NCBI GenBank assembly: GCA_016617855.1 | Contig: JAECUM010003631.1 | Location: 32,930-96,929, forward strand | DNA: 64,000 bases | Origin: Megalonaias nervosa | Taxonomy: Eukaryota; Mollusca; Bivalvia; Unionida; Unionidae | Direction of reading: 5' to 3' | Part shown: positions 37,987-49,709 of the stretch, piece by piece | How positions within the stretch are numbered: the first letter of the stretch is position 1 | How the letters are laid out: every line of letters starts with the position of its first letter | Program-made: the position numbers and the translations under genes | Notes under the pieces: model-generated | The model's input: only the letters and a program-made list of their open reading frames with translations | Databases searched by the model: none | What the model was told of the DNA's origin: nothing

Positions 37987-38369
37987 TGACTAATTTCTTT
38001 GAGTTGACACCTAGTTAAATCAAATCTTGCCTAATATAAAGCCCTGTGTGCTTTTGTACGAAAATAGAGAAAACAGTCAAAATTTGTCTATTAAAAACAT
38101 TATAAAGACAAAATTAATATTTTAGAAATTTTATTATAATTAGCTTTTTGAAAAACTGACTTGACATTAATGCAATTCTTACTTAATATTAAATCTTCAA
38201 ATGTCATCTATGGAAAGTCTTTGTACTTGTACTGGTTCTAAAGCATAACAAGCTCAGCATAAAATTGAGGTAACTGTGTGAGTTACTATTTTGCTAGAAA
38301 AAACAATCACCCTCACCAAAAATAACCCGATGTGTCCATACAACATCGATGCCCCTGCAATATATAGCA

Positions 38370-38545
38370 GTCACAGTAGCTCAGTAGAACATCAAACTGA
38401 TGAACCTAGGGTCATGGGTTCGATACCCACCCAAGTCAGCTTTTTGGCTGCTTTGGTGTATCACAGGGAAAGGTATTTAACTCCCATTTCCTAACATGGT
38501 AAAGCCAATAATATGTTTAAAGAAAAATTAAAAGAAAGCAACTGT
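38370..38545 (+). mobile_element. tRNA-derived SINE, family B
   Basis: Head AGTAGCTCAGTAGAAC (A box) and GGGTTCGATACCC (B box, 38417-38429). The body TTTGGTGTATCACAGGGAAAGG and an A-rich tail follow. It serves as the reference for the split copy at 24617-25500. Confidence 0.87.
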
Positions 38546-38603
38546 AGTGTTGTCTGCAAAAAGTGGTTTGGTATGCTGGGTTAAAGTCCTAAGTCAAACT
38601 GGG

Positions 38604-38700
38604 TGTGTGTATGTGTGATTTGGATTTTTAACGTAGCTTTTACAATTTTTCGGTCATATTGCTACGATGTCTGCAGCGTGGCAGTTTATAGGGATGTACC
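38604..38700 (-). mobile_element. SINE family A, 5'-truncated, with perfect 13-bp target duplication
   Basis: Only the 3' about 97 bp of family A is present. AAGTCAAACTGGG flanks it on both sides (38591-38603, 38701-38713) without mismatch, marking a target-primed insertion truncated at its 5' end. Confidence 0.9.
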
Positions 38701-38799
38701 AAGTCAAACTGGGACTGTAACTATGTCAAATTGTTTCTAAAAAATGACAATCAAACTTGATATGCAGTCTTCTAAATACAAAGCCTCATACCAAATTTA

Positions 38800-39015
38800 T
38801 CTAAAATCCATCAAGGCCATGAAAAGATATTGCATAAAATTACGCTAATGATGGCTAAAATCGATCAAAGCCCTGAAAAGTTATTGCATGAAATTACACT
38901 AATGATGGCTAAAATCCATCAAGGCCCTGAAAAGTTATTGCATAAAATTACACTAACGATGGCTAAAATACATTAAGAATCTGAAAAGTTCTTGCACGAA
39001 ATTACAATGATGATG
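38800..39015. repeat. 54-bp tandem repeat, 4 copies
   Basis: ATGGCTAAAATCCATCAAGG and TTGCATAAAATTACACTAA recur; ATGGCTAAAA starts at 38851, 38905 and 38959, exactly 54 bp apart. Confidence 0.9.
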
Positions 39016-40290
39016 GACAAATATAGGTAACACTTTATGGCCCCTCCATACAATGGGGTAACTTACTGGACACAGCTAGATGAAGAATGAGTAACACAAA
39101 GTGCCCCCTCCACATAATAGCAAAGAGAAAGGTGTCAATCTTCTCATACTAAAATGCATTCAGTGTGGTGAAAGTCAACTAGAAAATGAATCACACAATT
39201 ACTCTGAAAGACTACCTGAGGGATATGAACTTCAAACTAAAAAACTAACAGACCCATTAAACAAAAATGAATCTTCTGTGGAAACTGTAGGACTCCTTTG
39301 CAAACTCGTGAATATTAAGTACAGTCAGAATTTATTTTTTAAAAAGTGATGATGAAAATAAATGAATTCACAGCACTTAAGAAAGGAACCAAACTATTAA
39401 TAGGCAGACCCCTGTAGATTAACTTGAACCCTAGTACCTATTCTCAACACCAAAATTTTCCTAAAAGAGAACTGAACTTTTTAAATTACTGAAAACGGCT
39501 TGTTGTTTTAGCTGGAATTTGGAAAGAAAAAAAACTTTCTCTATCTGTTCAGGTAACTCAGACTGTTGATAAAAACAACCTTGAAAACACAAATCTCGTA
39601 AACAAATTTCCTAACCCAACTCAATATTGTTTTTGATCCAAAAAGGTAAGTATGGGTCAGATTACTGCATTGAAAGAAACTTCACTATATTCAATAATTC
39701 CTAAATACCTAAAATTGTACCTTTCAGCAAGATTTAATGGGTATACCCTTCCAGTCTTGCGAACAAATGCTTCATTAAATTGAAAATGATAACCACTGAC
39801 CCTGATAACATGAAAAGTTTAGTTATTTTCAGTAGATAATGGTACACACAAACATTTTTGTACAAAAATGGCCATTTTAAAAAGTCAATGTAGGTAATTT
39901 TCTGCAAGGTATTATGGGTATTACTAGTACTAGATTTCTTCTTTGCAAAAATTTTAATTGTTTTCAGGGAGTTAACTTGTAGAAGTATAACACTGTACCA
40001 AGGTTAACCACAATGCCATGCAGAAAATGAGCCCCAATTACTTGAAAAAAAATTGTACAGGAATTTCTGCATCTACCCTCATCTACTATACATTACACTT
40101 CTAGGTGAAATTCAGATTCATTTGCCTGCTCAAAATAACTGAGTTTCTGTCCTGTCAAGGTTTGCAGATATCATTTTTAACTTGGTGAAGTAATTTTATT
40201 TTATTAAACCATGCTGAAATGGACTTTTAAGTTTGTCCACAAGTGACCAAAATAATATTATATGCAATGTATCAAAGAGGATACACTTAC
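39016..40290. other. Intronic sequence, nothing recognised
   Basis: Intron immediately downstream of the CACHD1 exon at 40291-40397. No further exon is needed by the protein alignment. Confidence 0.55.
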
Positions 40291-40397
40291 CTTCAGTAAG
40301 ATTACGTCCTGGGTTAAAAGCTCCTCTATGCAGATTATATGGGATTAAATCACAGCTTGTCTGTCTGGAAATCATACACCGATACTGGGTTTCCAAT
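40291..40397 (-). CDS. CACHD1: CACHD1 orthologue, internal coding exon (107 bp)
   Basis: Acceptor TTGTTGATTTGCAG precedes ATTGGAAACC; the exon ends ACTGAAG before donor GTAAGTG. One base, 35 codons, then one base gives phase 2 in and phase 1 out, compatible with both neighbours. The peptide includes SRQTSC and GAFNPGRNL, matching vertebrate SRTISC and RAFNPGRDL at the same spacing, and is the most diagnostic block in the window. The last G joins TG of the next exon to encode valine. Downstream is a 30.7-kb intron full of repeats. The longer open frame around it (about 40196-40453) is intronic read-through, so I limit the call to the spliced segment. Confidence 0.92.
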
Positions 40398-41074
40398 CTG
40401 CAAATCAACAAACAAACGATAGCAAATTCTGAAGTTGATTTAATCATCTCCATAAAGATTTCTTCAATGATAACTCTTCTTCCTCAAGATGTTTGTTTTG
40501 TAAATCTATCTACATAAATTCAGCATTTTAAAGATTCTTCTTTCCAATAAATCAGAATCTCTTTATCAGAGGGTTTCTGTTTACTAAAATATATACAGCT
40601 GCCAATTAGTTTCATATAACACAGTTTAAATGGTATTTTTTATTCAAGATATATCCCACACTGACTGGAACAGTACATAACAAACATACATTTATATCAA
40701 CGATCTTGAAATTCTAATGGCTTTTGCTAGCTATTTTTTCATAAAGATTAATGTGGCAGCCAGATATTTGTGAAATTTATTATAGAAACATTTGACAGAA
40801 TATGAAAAAGTTGTAACAAAAAAGATACTATTTTTTGTTTTAAATTACTGATTCACATCAAGCAGACTTAACTACCTCAAAAAAAAATACATAACAGTGC
40901 TAAGAAATTCCGCTCACACATCTGTAATTATGAGTGGTGCCTGAGGAAGGGTAAGTTACTTTATCAAGATGATCAAACTGGACCAGTGGCATTTTAAGCA
41001 GATTCTATATCACTGAAAAGCATAGGATGAGCAAAGCTGATGCAGAACAAATAAAGGTACTGATGCTTTATTGG

Positions 41075-41880
41075 GCAAAAAGAATTTCCAGAAATTCAAG
41101 ATCAGACCATTTCTTCCTTTTAACTGTTTAATGTTGAAACCATCACTGATATTCTTCAGCAATAAAAAAAAATTTTTCTAATTATCTGCCATGGTACACA
41201 TTATGGATAACAGCTTGGCTTAAAAAACAAATAAGATATCATTACAAGTCTTTTGGCCACAACTCCCTTTCATACTGATCATCTATTCAATGGGGGAGTA
41301 ATGACAACAAGAATTTTAAGACGGTCGTCATGACAGCAATACTGGATGTACGACTGGCACTATTTTCATGTAGGACCGACTAGATATCGTATGTCTATCT
41401 GTGAAAACCTCATATATATACAGACATCCATCTGACGAGGAGTAAAGATAACAAGATTTTCAAGAAATGATTTTCCATTAAGAAGCAGTAGCAGATACCA
41501 GACATCGTAAAAAAGACTTGTAGTGAAAACCGTATGTTGATATGACTTTCAGTTCAGGAGTAGTGTTAACAAGATTTTCCATTTTGGATGTTAGAATGGT
41601 ACCTCTTTCATTAGGAAAAGCTAGAAATCATAAGAGGTTGTTTAATTTTCAGTGGAACCCCAAATTAATAAGACCATCTATTCAGAAGATATAAAGGTAA
41701 GATTTTCAAGATAACCACTGTAGCAGCCATACTGGATGTCTGAGCAGCACCATTTTCATATAGGACCAACCAGACCATGGGTTGAGCATGTGCATAAAGT
41801 TTTATGGCAATCCTCCAAGTTGTACAGCCATAACAAATCTGTGTTAATGGACTAACAACAGACCATCCCATAAGCTGTTC
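41075..41880. repeat. Dispersed repeat with internal about 150-bp tandem units, copy 1
   Basis: AATTTCCAGAAATTCAAGAT and TGATATTCTTCAGC start the block. Then come repeated units with ACAACAAGATTTTCAAGA, GCAGCCATACTGGATGT and ATTTTCAT-TAGGACCAACTAG. The same order occurs at 49710-50430 in the same orientation. Confidence 0.72.
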
Positions 41881-42405
41881 TGGTCTATGACCAATAGAGT
41901 CAAAGCATAATTAAGATACTGAACCAGTATCAAAAGTTATTTATGTTTATTATAATAATGTATCTATTGAAATCTTCCCAATATCACTGTGCATTCACCG
42001 TCATACACATATTTCATCCAACTGTCAGACTTCACTTTTGAACACGGACAGTGAGATGGCAGCCTGCACAAAATGGCAATAATAACAAAATGACAATGGG
42101 TTGAAGTTTTCAGAACAATGACATAAAGAACTTAAAATTATTGTACTTGTAGTTATTGGTAAATTCATGATCACATTAAATATGTCTTGCTGTCTGACTG
42201 AAGCAAACTTATCCATTTAATTAGTGGTAAACACAGTGAGACTTTAATCATGAAATGAGGCACCAGGTCTTCTTAGATGGTGTCCAAGAACACAAAGTCC
42301 TGAAAACAATTATCACAAAACATTGCCTGACAGATACTAGGCATTACAGCACTATTTTTGCAAGAAGTTATGGTGTCCAAAAACATACAGAAAATATACT
42401 ATATA

Positions 42406-45241
42406 CAGGGGTCATGCTACCAGGTGAAGTGGGCGACAAAGTCACCTAAAATATGTAAACTCCACCTTCTTCTGTTAGGAAAGCGAAAACGACTTTGCCC
42501 TGTGATTTTTTTTTCGAGATACATTGACCGACCATATTTTTTTTAGATGCCCCCTCGCCTTAGCCAGGTTAGTTCTAGTGTTGTGTTGTAGCAAAATGTA
42601 TGCATCAAGCCATCAGTAGCTAGACCTAGTTTTGTTGTCAATTACGTTGACAAACAAACTCTTGCACATTCACAGGCATGTGTTTTGATAGCTGACTGAC
42701 CATTAACCCTTTCCAGAGTCAGTTAGCAACTATCACTGCCCGATTTCCGCAAGTTATCCTTAATGATAAAACATACAAACTTGTGTTTCGAAACTTTAAC
42801 AATAGTATGTAAATAACAATTTTGTGCTTTAAGAACAGAATCGGTGATCTGGATATTTTAACTGCCTCTTGTAGACTATTTTGTCATAAAATTAGTTTGA
42901 AACTGTAAGTGAACCAGTAACGGGGAAATGCATCGCTGTGTGTGGAAGTACCAGTTTAAAGTTTATTCAATTGTCTGTTTTCGTAAATCATCATGCAAAT
43001 ATACTCAGAAAAAATACGATTCATAGAAAGTAAAGCCTAGTTATTATGTTATTTGAAATTTAACTTTAAAATTATGTAGGTCAGAAACGTATGGGACAAT
43101 GCTATGTCACAGGTGCTCGACGCGAGCTTGATGTTGAGAAAAAACAATAATCTGAAGGAAAAATATCATGCAGAGTGACAAAAATACCTCAGATTACCCA
43201 CATGACCTGTTCTGACATTGGATCCTCTCTATCACACTATATAAGAGACAAGGTCAGTAACTTCCAAATACTTTGTTCCACCCATCATCCTAGATTTCCT
43301 TCTGCTATTTCCGCCTTTAAAAGGCATACGACCATCTTCTATGGCTTGTTTTACTCCTGAGGTATTTTTCTCTCCATCAAGCCATCACTGACTATTCTGC
43401 GTTGCACCAAACTGAAGTTAAGGGCTCTGATACATGTGAATTTCACAAATTTCAGTGTTACGCTCAGGTGAAAACCGGTGCAAAGAGCTATATATACCAT
43501 ACTTAAATAACATCCATGCATCAGATAAATAAATATTTTTAGCCATTATCTAACGCATTTCTGGAAATTTTAATTTGATGTAGTGCAGTCATACTTTAAT
43601 GTATACTCTCATTAATTTAACACATTTCAAATGGTTTCTAACATGATGCGATCATGTTAATACCTATTTTTACCGGGGTACAAATAGTCTACATCGTGAA
43701 ACGGTGACGGTGCATGGATGTTAGGTATAACCTTTTCAGCCAATCATATTTCACCATTGACGTGTGTGCCGCATAGTGTACATGGTTTCAAACTGAGTGT
43801 CACTTGTATGGGATGTATATGTAGTGAAGAAGACAATGTCCAATTCTTCCATGGAACAGGATTCCTAAAGTTGAATCAAGTTAATGGTAAGTAAACACTT
43901 ACTTCTGCATCTACCACTGTTCTATAATTAAAGAACGGATGTATCGTAGAGTCGCAAACATGGTATTTGTAGCTCTTTTCACTGGTTGTCACCTGATCGT
44001 AACACTGTCCTGGCAGGCAAAAATCGCGAAATTCATGTTTCGGAGCCCTTAACTTCAGTTTGGTGCAACGCAGAATAGTCAATGATGGCTTGATGGATAG
44101 AAAAATATCTCAGGAGTAAAACAAGCCATAGAATATGGTCATATGCCTTTAAAGGCAGAAATAGCAGAAGGAAATCTAGGGTGATGGGTGGAATGAAGTA
44201 TTTGGAAGTTACTGACCTTGTCTCTTATATAGATAGTATGATAGAGAGGGTCCAATGTCAGAACAGGTCATGAGGGTAATCTGAGGTATTTTTGTCACTC
44301 TGCATGATATTTTTCCTTCAGAATATAGTTTTATTTTCAACATCAAGCTTGCATCGAGCACCTGTGTGCTATGTTGTGGAATTCGCGAGAAGCACCGTAT
44401 GGTCAAAGTTGTTTTCTGACTTGACTCGTATTTGTGAATATACAGGAAAAAGAAGCACAGCTTTTTCTATCTAGCCAATGCCTAAAATTACTACAAGTAT
44501 ATAGACAAATAAAAAAAAATAAAAAATTTGTAATCCTATCAATGGACTGTTGAAATGAAGCTATATAAAGTGACCGGTAACATTACGAAAATCGCTCCTT
44601 CTAAAAATAGATGCACTCACATGTCTGTGTTGATTCGGTTGGAAAGAAGGGTGTAGTTCATATACTGACTAAAAAGGAGCAATGTCTGTAATTTAATTCA
44701 TTTTAGTGTTATGTATGAATAGTTACAGTAATGTTTTATTTGCAACAAAGAAATTAGGGCGAACAGGATGATCTGAGCACATGTGTGCATTTGTCCTCAT
44801 GTATATGGTACAGGGGTTGTTTCAAACGATTTTTGAAATCTTTCAAAGTGCCATTATTGTGAACTTTATTAAAGTATTTTGTAAAAATTGATTAAGGGTA
44901 GTTGATTAAGCATTTTTACTAACTTGCATTTACAATAATGTAATCTGGTTACTCAGTTAAAATTTGTTACAATGTTGTTTCTATTATTCTCTTTTCAAGT
45001 CATATGGCCAAAATAACTCAGAAAATTTTCTACTTGAAAATAAAGTATTGCTTAAATCCGATGCTGAATGCAAATATGAATACTGGGAAATAGAGGGCAT
45101 AATTCAAATAAAAGAACACACACACACATATTGCATTTCTTGCTTCGCATCCACTTCTCCCTGTTGAGCTCTCACTTCTCCCTGTTCTGTCCAAAAGGAG
45201 AAGTCACTTCTCCCTAAAATTCAAGTCTAGCTTGACCCCTG
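42406..45241. mobile_element. DNA transposon, TIR CAGGGGTCA-GCTA, copy 1 (2.84 kb with nested insert)
   Basis: Left end CAGGGGTCATGCTACCAGG; right end CTAGCTTGACCCCTG. Short inverted termini are flanked by TA. The body is colinear with 59388-60987 (AGGAAAGCGAAAAC, CATTAACCCTTTCC, TTTTAACTGCCTCTTGTA, AGGGCGAACAG, AGAAAATTTTCTACTTGAAA) except for the insert at 43108-44366. No transposase was seen. Termini resemble hAT, but target duplications are unclear, so the superfamily is open. Confidence 0.82.
43108..44366. mobile_element. Foldback-type element nested in the 42406 transposon (1,259 bp)
   Basis: Starts CACAGGTGCTCGACGCGAGC and ends GCATCGAGCACCTGTG. Inverted arms of about 400 bp (43108 to about 43510 and about 43960 to 44366) enclose about 450 bp. 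TGCTATGT flanks both ends (43100-43107, 44367-44374). The sister transposon has one TGCTATGT (60080-60087) and no insert, so the boundaries are exact. An 8-bp duplication fits hAT-type integration. Confidence 0.92.
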
Positions 45242-45927
45242 TATGTATGAGTGAAATGTAGCTGGAAATTGTAATATGATCGTGTTAGCCCCTTCAACCC
45301 TTGCGACAACCAAAAGTAAAATGTCCACCAGCATATCAAAAATTCTCCATACCTTCATATATATATATATATATAAACATAAAATTCATGTAGTTGTAAT
45401 ATTTATTAGCAATATTTCCTAGGAATTCCCCTGTCTGTTGCACTATCTCATACAAGTATGATTTAATTTTCAAATGACCTGCCCTTGCCTAAGGGTCAAG
45501 TGAAGGCTATGGACATGGAAGAGCAAAGCTTCCTGACTTCTGTAGACCAACAGCTATTCCTCCAATGTCTAGGACCAATGACCCAGGGTTCTCAGTAAGT
45601 TTCAAAACTGAAGTCATCTGACCCCAAAATTTTGAGAGTCAATTGTTTGACAGTCATGGGCTCATAGCTAGGATTGTTCGTTATTCATGGAACCAACCAG
45701 TGTTTAAGATTTCTTGTCTCATGATCCTTCTGTTTCTTTGGAGTCTGAGGGTCAGAAAATTCATCATTGGCTGGTTGTTTCTGGATTGAGATGGAAGGGA
45801 AAATACACTTCTTTGTGCCATTGTGATTTTAAAGTTCAGATGTATTCAATGAGTGTTATGTTTGGTAAATTTTTATTGAATGATTCGTGAATTAAAACGC
45901 CGACTGATGCAAATCAATTGCCCATAA

Positions 45928-46265
45928 AACACAATATAAAGTTTGTCCACTTCGATAACTGGCTTCGCATACCAAAATATTTTCCAGTTTTGTCTAAATA
46001 ATTATAATTTAAAGATTTAAAGCATAATCAAATAAAATCAATATTTTATCACAAGTAAATCCAGTCAAATAAAAAATAATTTTTAAACAATTCACCAAAT
46101 GAAACAAATGAATTGTAAATAAAACAATTAAAGTTGGTCCACTTAACTTTGACAACTATCTACACAAGCCGCCACAAGTTCCACATTTTTGTCAAATTGA
46201 TTATAAGCTGATGTGCAATCAAACAAACAGCAACATTTGATCAAATGGTAATCCATTCAAGTCAT
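45928..46265. repeat. Two-unit imperfect duplication (about 185 bp)
   Basis: ATAAAGTTTGTCCACTTCGA and AAAGTTGGTCCACTTAACTT start two stretches. Both continue with CATAATCAAAT/CAATCAAAC-like and AAATCCAGTCAA/TAATCCATTCAA motifs. Confidence 0.45.
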
Positions 46266-47487
46266 AACTGTTTATCTTCAACTAGTTTACATAAACATCA
46301 AAGACAATCTTTAAACAACCTAACCTTGATTCAATTACACCCTAGTGTGGCATCAGTGACCTGTTAGCTCTGCAAAGTTTACAATGACATTTTTTACATG
46401 ATGCAATATTACTGAGTGACAAGATGTAAACTGTTGTCAAACAGATGTCAATCACTGTCTCATACAGTAAATTTGTTACAGGTAACACATGTTCAGTACG
46501 AAACTAAGCTAATCAAGGGTAATAAAGATTGACACTCTGGCCCAAATCTACATACATCACAAAAATGCACCGGTCAGAATTTCTATCCATCAGAAATGGG
46601 TCACATTTAAATTCAAAGCATCAAAATCTTAAGGTATACATCTATCGAGAACCCTGTATGACCATACTGAAAAAAGATTTACCAAAAACTTGAGCCAAAT
46701 TTTCCAATGACCTTGATTTTGTCTGCAGGTCATACAGAGAGGGTTGGGGTGTAAGGATACTGAAGTGCAAAGCAATCTGATTCTAGTCAAAGTAAGACAG
46801 CTGTCCTCTCACAGCATTTATAATTTATGATCATACAGAAAAACTTTAACCAAAACCATGACCATTATTGAAACCATCACCAAAATGAGCAATATCTATG
46901 TCTTGCTTGTACTAAAGCGGACGGAACAAAAACTCTGAAGGTAATTCTAATGAAATTATTTTCCGTCTCTCTCCTTTCTGTCTTAAGCAACTTCAGTTCC
47001 TTTGTCACCTATAATTCCACATTGTCTAATGCAAGTAACATTACTGTACACAAATTTTCATTTAATACTTCTTAGCGTATGCAAGCAGTACCTGTAGTTT
47101 CCAAATAGGACATCTGCCTTACAATGATGTTAGTATTGGAAAGATGCACCAAAGGTCATTAAAAAAAAATTGACCCATTATGGGGCAATAAAGTTTATAT
47201 AACATTCTTATAAGAATTAGGTGTGATTCTAGAAAATATAGGCACATATTTCAAGCAGGATCTATTGTTGGACTGAAAATTTAGGGAGGAATTCTCTTCC
47301 ACACCGTTCTGAAAAAGGGAAGATTATTCTAAATATATGAAGGATTTAATGAATACATAAATGCTGGGTTTGCAAATATCATGCACAATTTTAATGCATT
47401 CTATTATTTTTTGGTGCGCTTTTTGAGAATCACTGAATTCTGCAATTGCAAAGTCCCAGAATAGACCCTGGTAAAGTAAGATCATAC
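46266..47487. other. Intronic sequence, nothing recognised
   Basis: Intron 5' of the CACHD1 donor region; no repeat or coding signal supported. Confidence 0.5.
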
Positions 47488-47636
47488 CTTAACTCAGAAG
47501 AGTTCAGGCTACAACAGTCCAAGATTTTTGTTATTGGCTGCTTCACATGGAATTTATATAAATTTTCTACTGTTATCTTGTTTGTTCGCAACACTTGCTG
47601 GTAGTTCCTAAATTTCTGACGTAACTGTTCTGTGAT
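47488..47636 (-). CDS. CACHD1: CACHD1 orthologue, internal coding exon (149 bp)
   Basis: The exon follows acceptor TTCTCTTTTTCAG and ends TTAAG before donor GTATGA. It has 49 codons plus two bases (phase 0 in, phase 2 out). The peptide starts ITEQLRQKFRNYQQVLRTNK, matching the coiled helix I recall as KKIREKFNRYLDVVNRNK in vertebrate CACHD1. It then has an ILDCC motif matching the conserved IQDCC. The two bases AG join the first A of the next exon to make arginine, giving SSELR-LETQ. It is separated from the upstream exon by only 580 bp, the one short intron in the window. The helix plus paired cysteines belong to the extracellular VWA_N region before the VWA domain. Confidence 0.9.
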
Positions 47637-47837
47637 CTGAAAAAGAGAAGTAATGTAATCACTGAATGCATCTTTAAAAAAAGGAGCTTCAGAAATAAGT
47701 AAGAAAAGAAACTGATCAACTTTGTTGTTTATATACTGTGACTGCAATAACATTTTGTTGTTTCTCAATGTCAAAGTGGTTCATAATAACATCTAAGTAC
47801 TAATTGTTAATATGAAATTTCTCAAAAAAATAAATAC

Positions 47838-48165
47838 AGTACTCCCTCATTATAATGCCATGCATGGAAACCACAGTGCATTCTGTCTTACTGTGAACCC
47901 ACCATAAAATGAAGTACATGATACACATCACACTACCTCTTAATGAAATGGGATCCATGGCCATAACTGCCTTGCAATGAAGAACTTTATAGTGAGGTTC
48001 ACAACCAGATCAAATCAGATTTCACACGGATAATGTAGATTATCCTCAAATTAATTTTTTTCAATGCCAAAAATTAAATTATCCCTAGTAATTCAATGTT
48101 ATGACTTTTTTTGGTAATGGTGAATTATACAAGGCAGTCCGATATAATAACATAACATCATGACT
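47838..48165. repeat. Possible degenerate pogo-like terminus inside the short intron
   Basis: TACAGTACTCCCTCATTATAATG resembles the start of Tigger-like elements, and TACAAGGCAGTCCGATATAA may be a degraded opposite end. It occupies most of the 580-bp intron between two CACHD1 exons. Confidence 0.3.
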
Positions 48166-48216
48166 AATATTAATGATATTACAAAGTATTTATAATAACT
48201 GCATGAAGAAGATTAC

Positions 48217-48279
48217 CTGCTCTAAGTGTGCTTTATGATCAGCCAATTTTTCTGTGTATGGTAAGGAGTCATAAATGGC
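48217..48279 (-). CDS. CACHD1: CACHD1 orthologue, internal coding exon (63 bp)
   Basis: A 21-codon exon, phase 0 at both ends. It follows a pyrimidine-rich acceptor (TTTTCTATTCCAG) and ends GAGCAG before a GTAATC donor. The peptide begins AIYDSLPYTEKL and carries the YTEK motif found at the equivalent place in vertebrate CACHD1 (remembered as RIFNSFVYTEKI). It continues the previous exon directly (VTAMQ then AIYDS) with no missing residues, so the 15.5-kb intron between them should hold no constitutive exon. It lies in the N-terminal extracellular VWA_N-type region. It is too short to find without the protein family context; the splice sites and exact length fit make it secure. Confidence 0.87.
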
Positions 48280-49454
48280 CTGGAATAGAAAATTATTCAT
48301 TGTATAGTCAAAAAAAAATTGTTATCAGAAACAGTCTCATATTGTTAAAAAATTTGGTTGTTAATTTCAATTTTCCATATAAAGCATGAAAAATGCTGAC
48401 ATTCTGAGGGTCTAATGACCACTGCAATACATGTAATTGTATAAAAGCAAATGCTAATATAGGATGTAGTTGAAGGACATGGTCTAGTAAAAAATTGTCA
48501 TAATGTACTACCACCATGCAGACTGCAATCTGCTTGTTTAAAACGTGCAGGTCTTCACTGCTCATAATTGGCTACACAATATAATTGGTAATTTGAGGGT
48601 GTAGGAATTTTAACAGCATGTTTGAGACAATATTTTCTATATTGCAAGTGCCTTTCCCACAGATATACAAAGAAAGCCAACCCTGACTGACCTGTGCAGG
48701 CACTGAACCTGTTGACTCAACTTACATGTGGTCTGGGAATCTAGACAACACAATTGAAGCTTCACCTATGTGAAAGTATGTACTATATCAAGAAGAGCTT
48801 TCTGAACTGAGAGTCCATGCTTGCTGGACCTCAGTTTCTAAAGCTGGACTTGGGCTTTTGAAAATTTTGTATGCTGTTTTCTATATAATGGACCTGCTAA
48901 AATGCGTACATCAAAATTTCTTCCTTAATCAGATATGATGCAGAAATAATCTCACCAACTTCTAATATGATAAATTAGATGTATACAAGAAAACTACATC
49001 TTCAAACCAAGCATGACTGCTATATTCCATCTCCATAATACAAAATCCATTACAGACCAGGTTCTGTTATTTTGGGACAGTGAGGACATTAAGGATTTCA
49101 GGTTCATTCAATCAAACAAACCTTTGAGCCTCAACTACTCATTTCAAGTTCTTTTTTGTAAGTGGCAACAAACTTTGAATTGTAAATATTAGTGCTAAAT
49201 CCGAATTTAATTTGGAGCTACACATTTGAATTTGTATGGTCATATTGATACAAAGCACTTGTTGAAAAAGTGACTAACAAAAGCAGTTTCCATTGTACAT
49301 CTCTGAGCACTGTCATTCCATGAAAAACCACTTTGTAAGTCTTATCAACAATATCAATAAATTTCAGGTATTCTTGGCTTGAAAAAGCAGATACCCTGTT
49401 TTAAAATTATAACAAAGAGTCCCTCAAAGGGACTGACACTCGAATGAGTGAAAA
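48280..49454. other. Intronic sequence, nothing recognised
   Basis: No coding or repeat signal supported upstream of the exon at 48217-48279. Confidence 0.5.
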
Positions 49455-49708
49455 GAGGGCCTTGGGTGGACAAGTGGTCTAAAGCACTTGCCTTTACCAA
49501 TCACTGCCATCTCACCACTGTCCACATCGGTTCAAGTCTCTGGCTCTGGCAATGTGGGTAGGTGAGAAAGTTTTCCAGTAGCTTTCCATGGATCGATGGT
49601 TTTTATAGAGTTTTCCTGGGTTCTTCCTTTCACCAGTTCTTCGGGCTGCCATGTATAATTTATCATTATGCTAAATATTGTTGTTAAACCCACCACCACC
49701 ACCACAAC
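49455..49708 (+). mobile_element. tRNA-derived SINE, family C
   Basis: Head with A box TGGACAAGTGGTCTAAAGC and B box GGTTCAAGTCTC (49529-49540), separated by a long variable-arm-like stretch (AATCACTGCCATCTCACCAC) as in Leu/Ser-type tRNAs. The body TAGCTTTCCATGG...TTCCTGGGTTCTTCC and a TTGTTGTTAAACCC end follow. Family shared with 53391, 57181 and 58462. Confidence 0.85.
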
Positions 49709-49709
49709 T

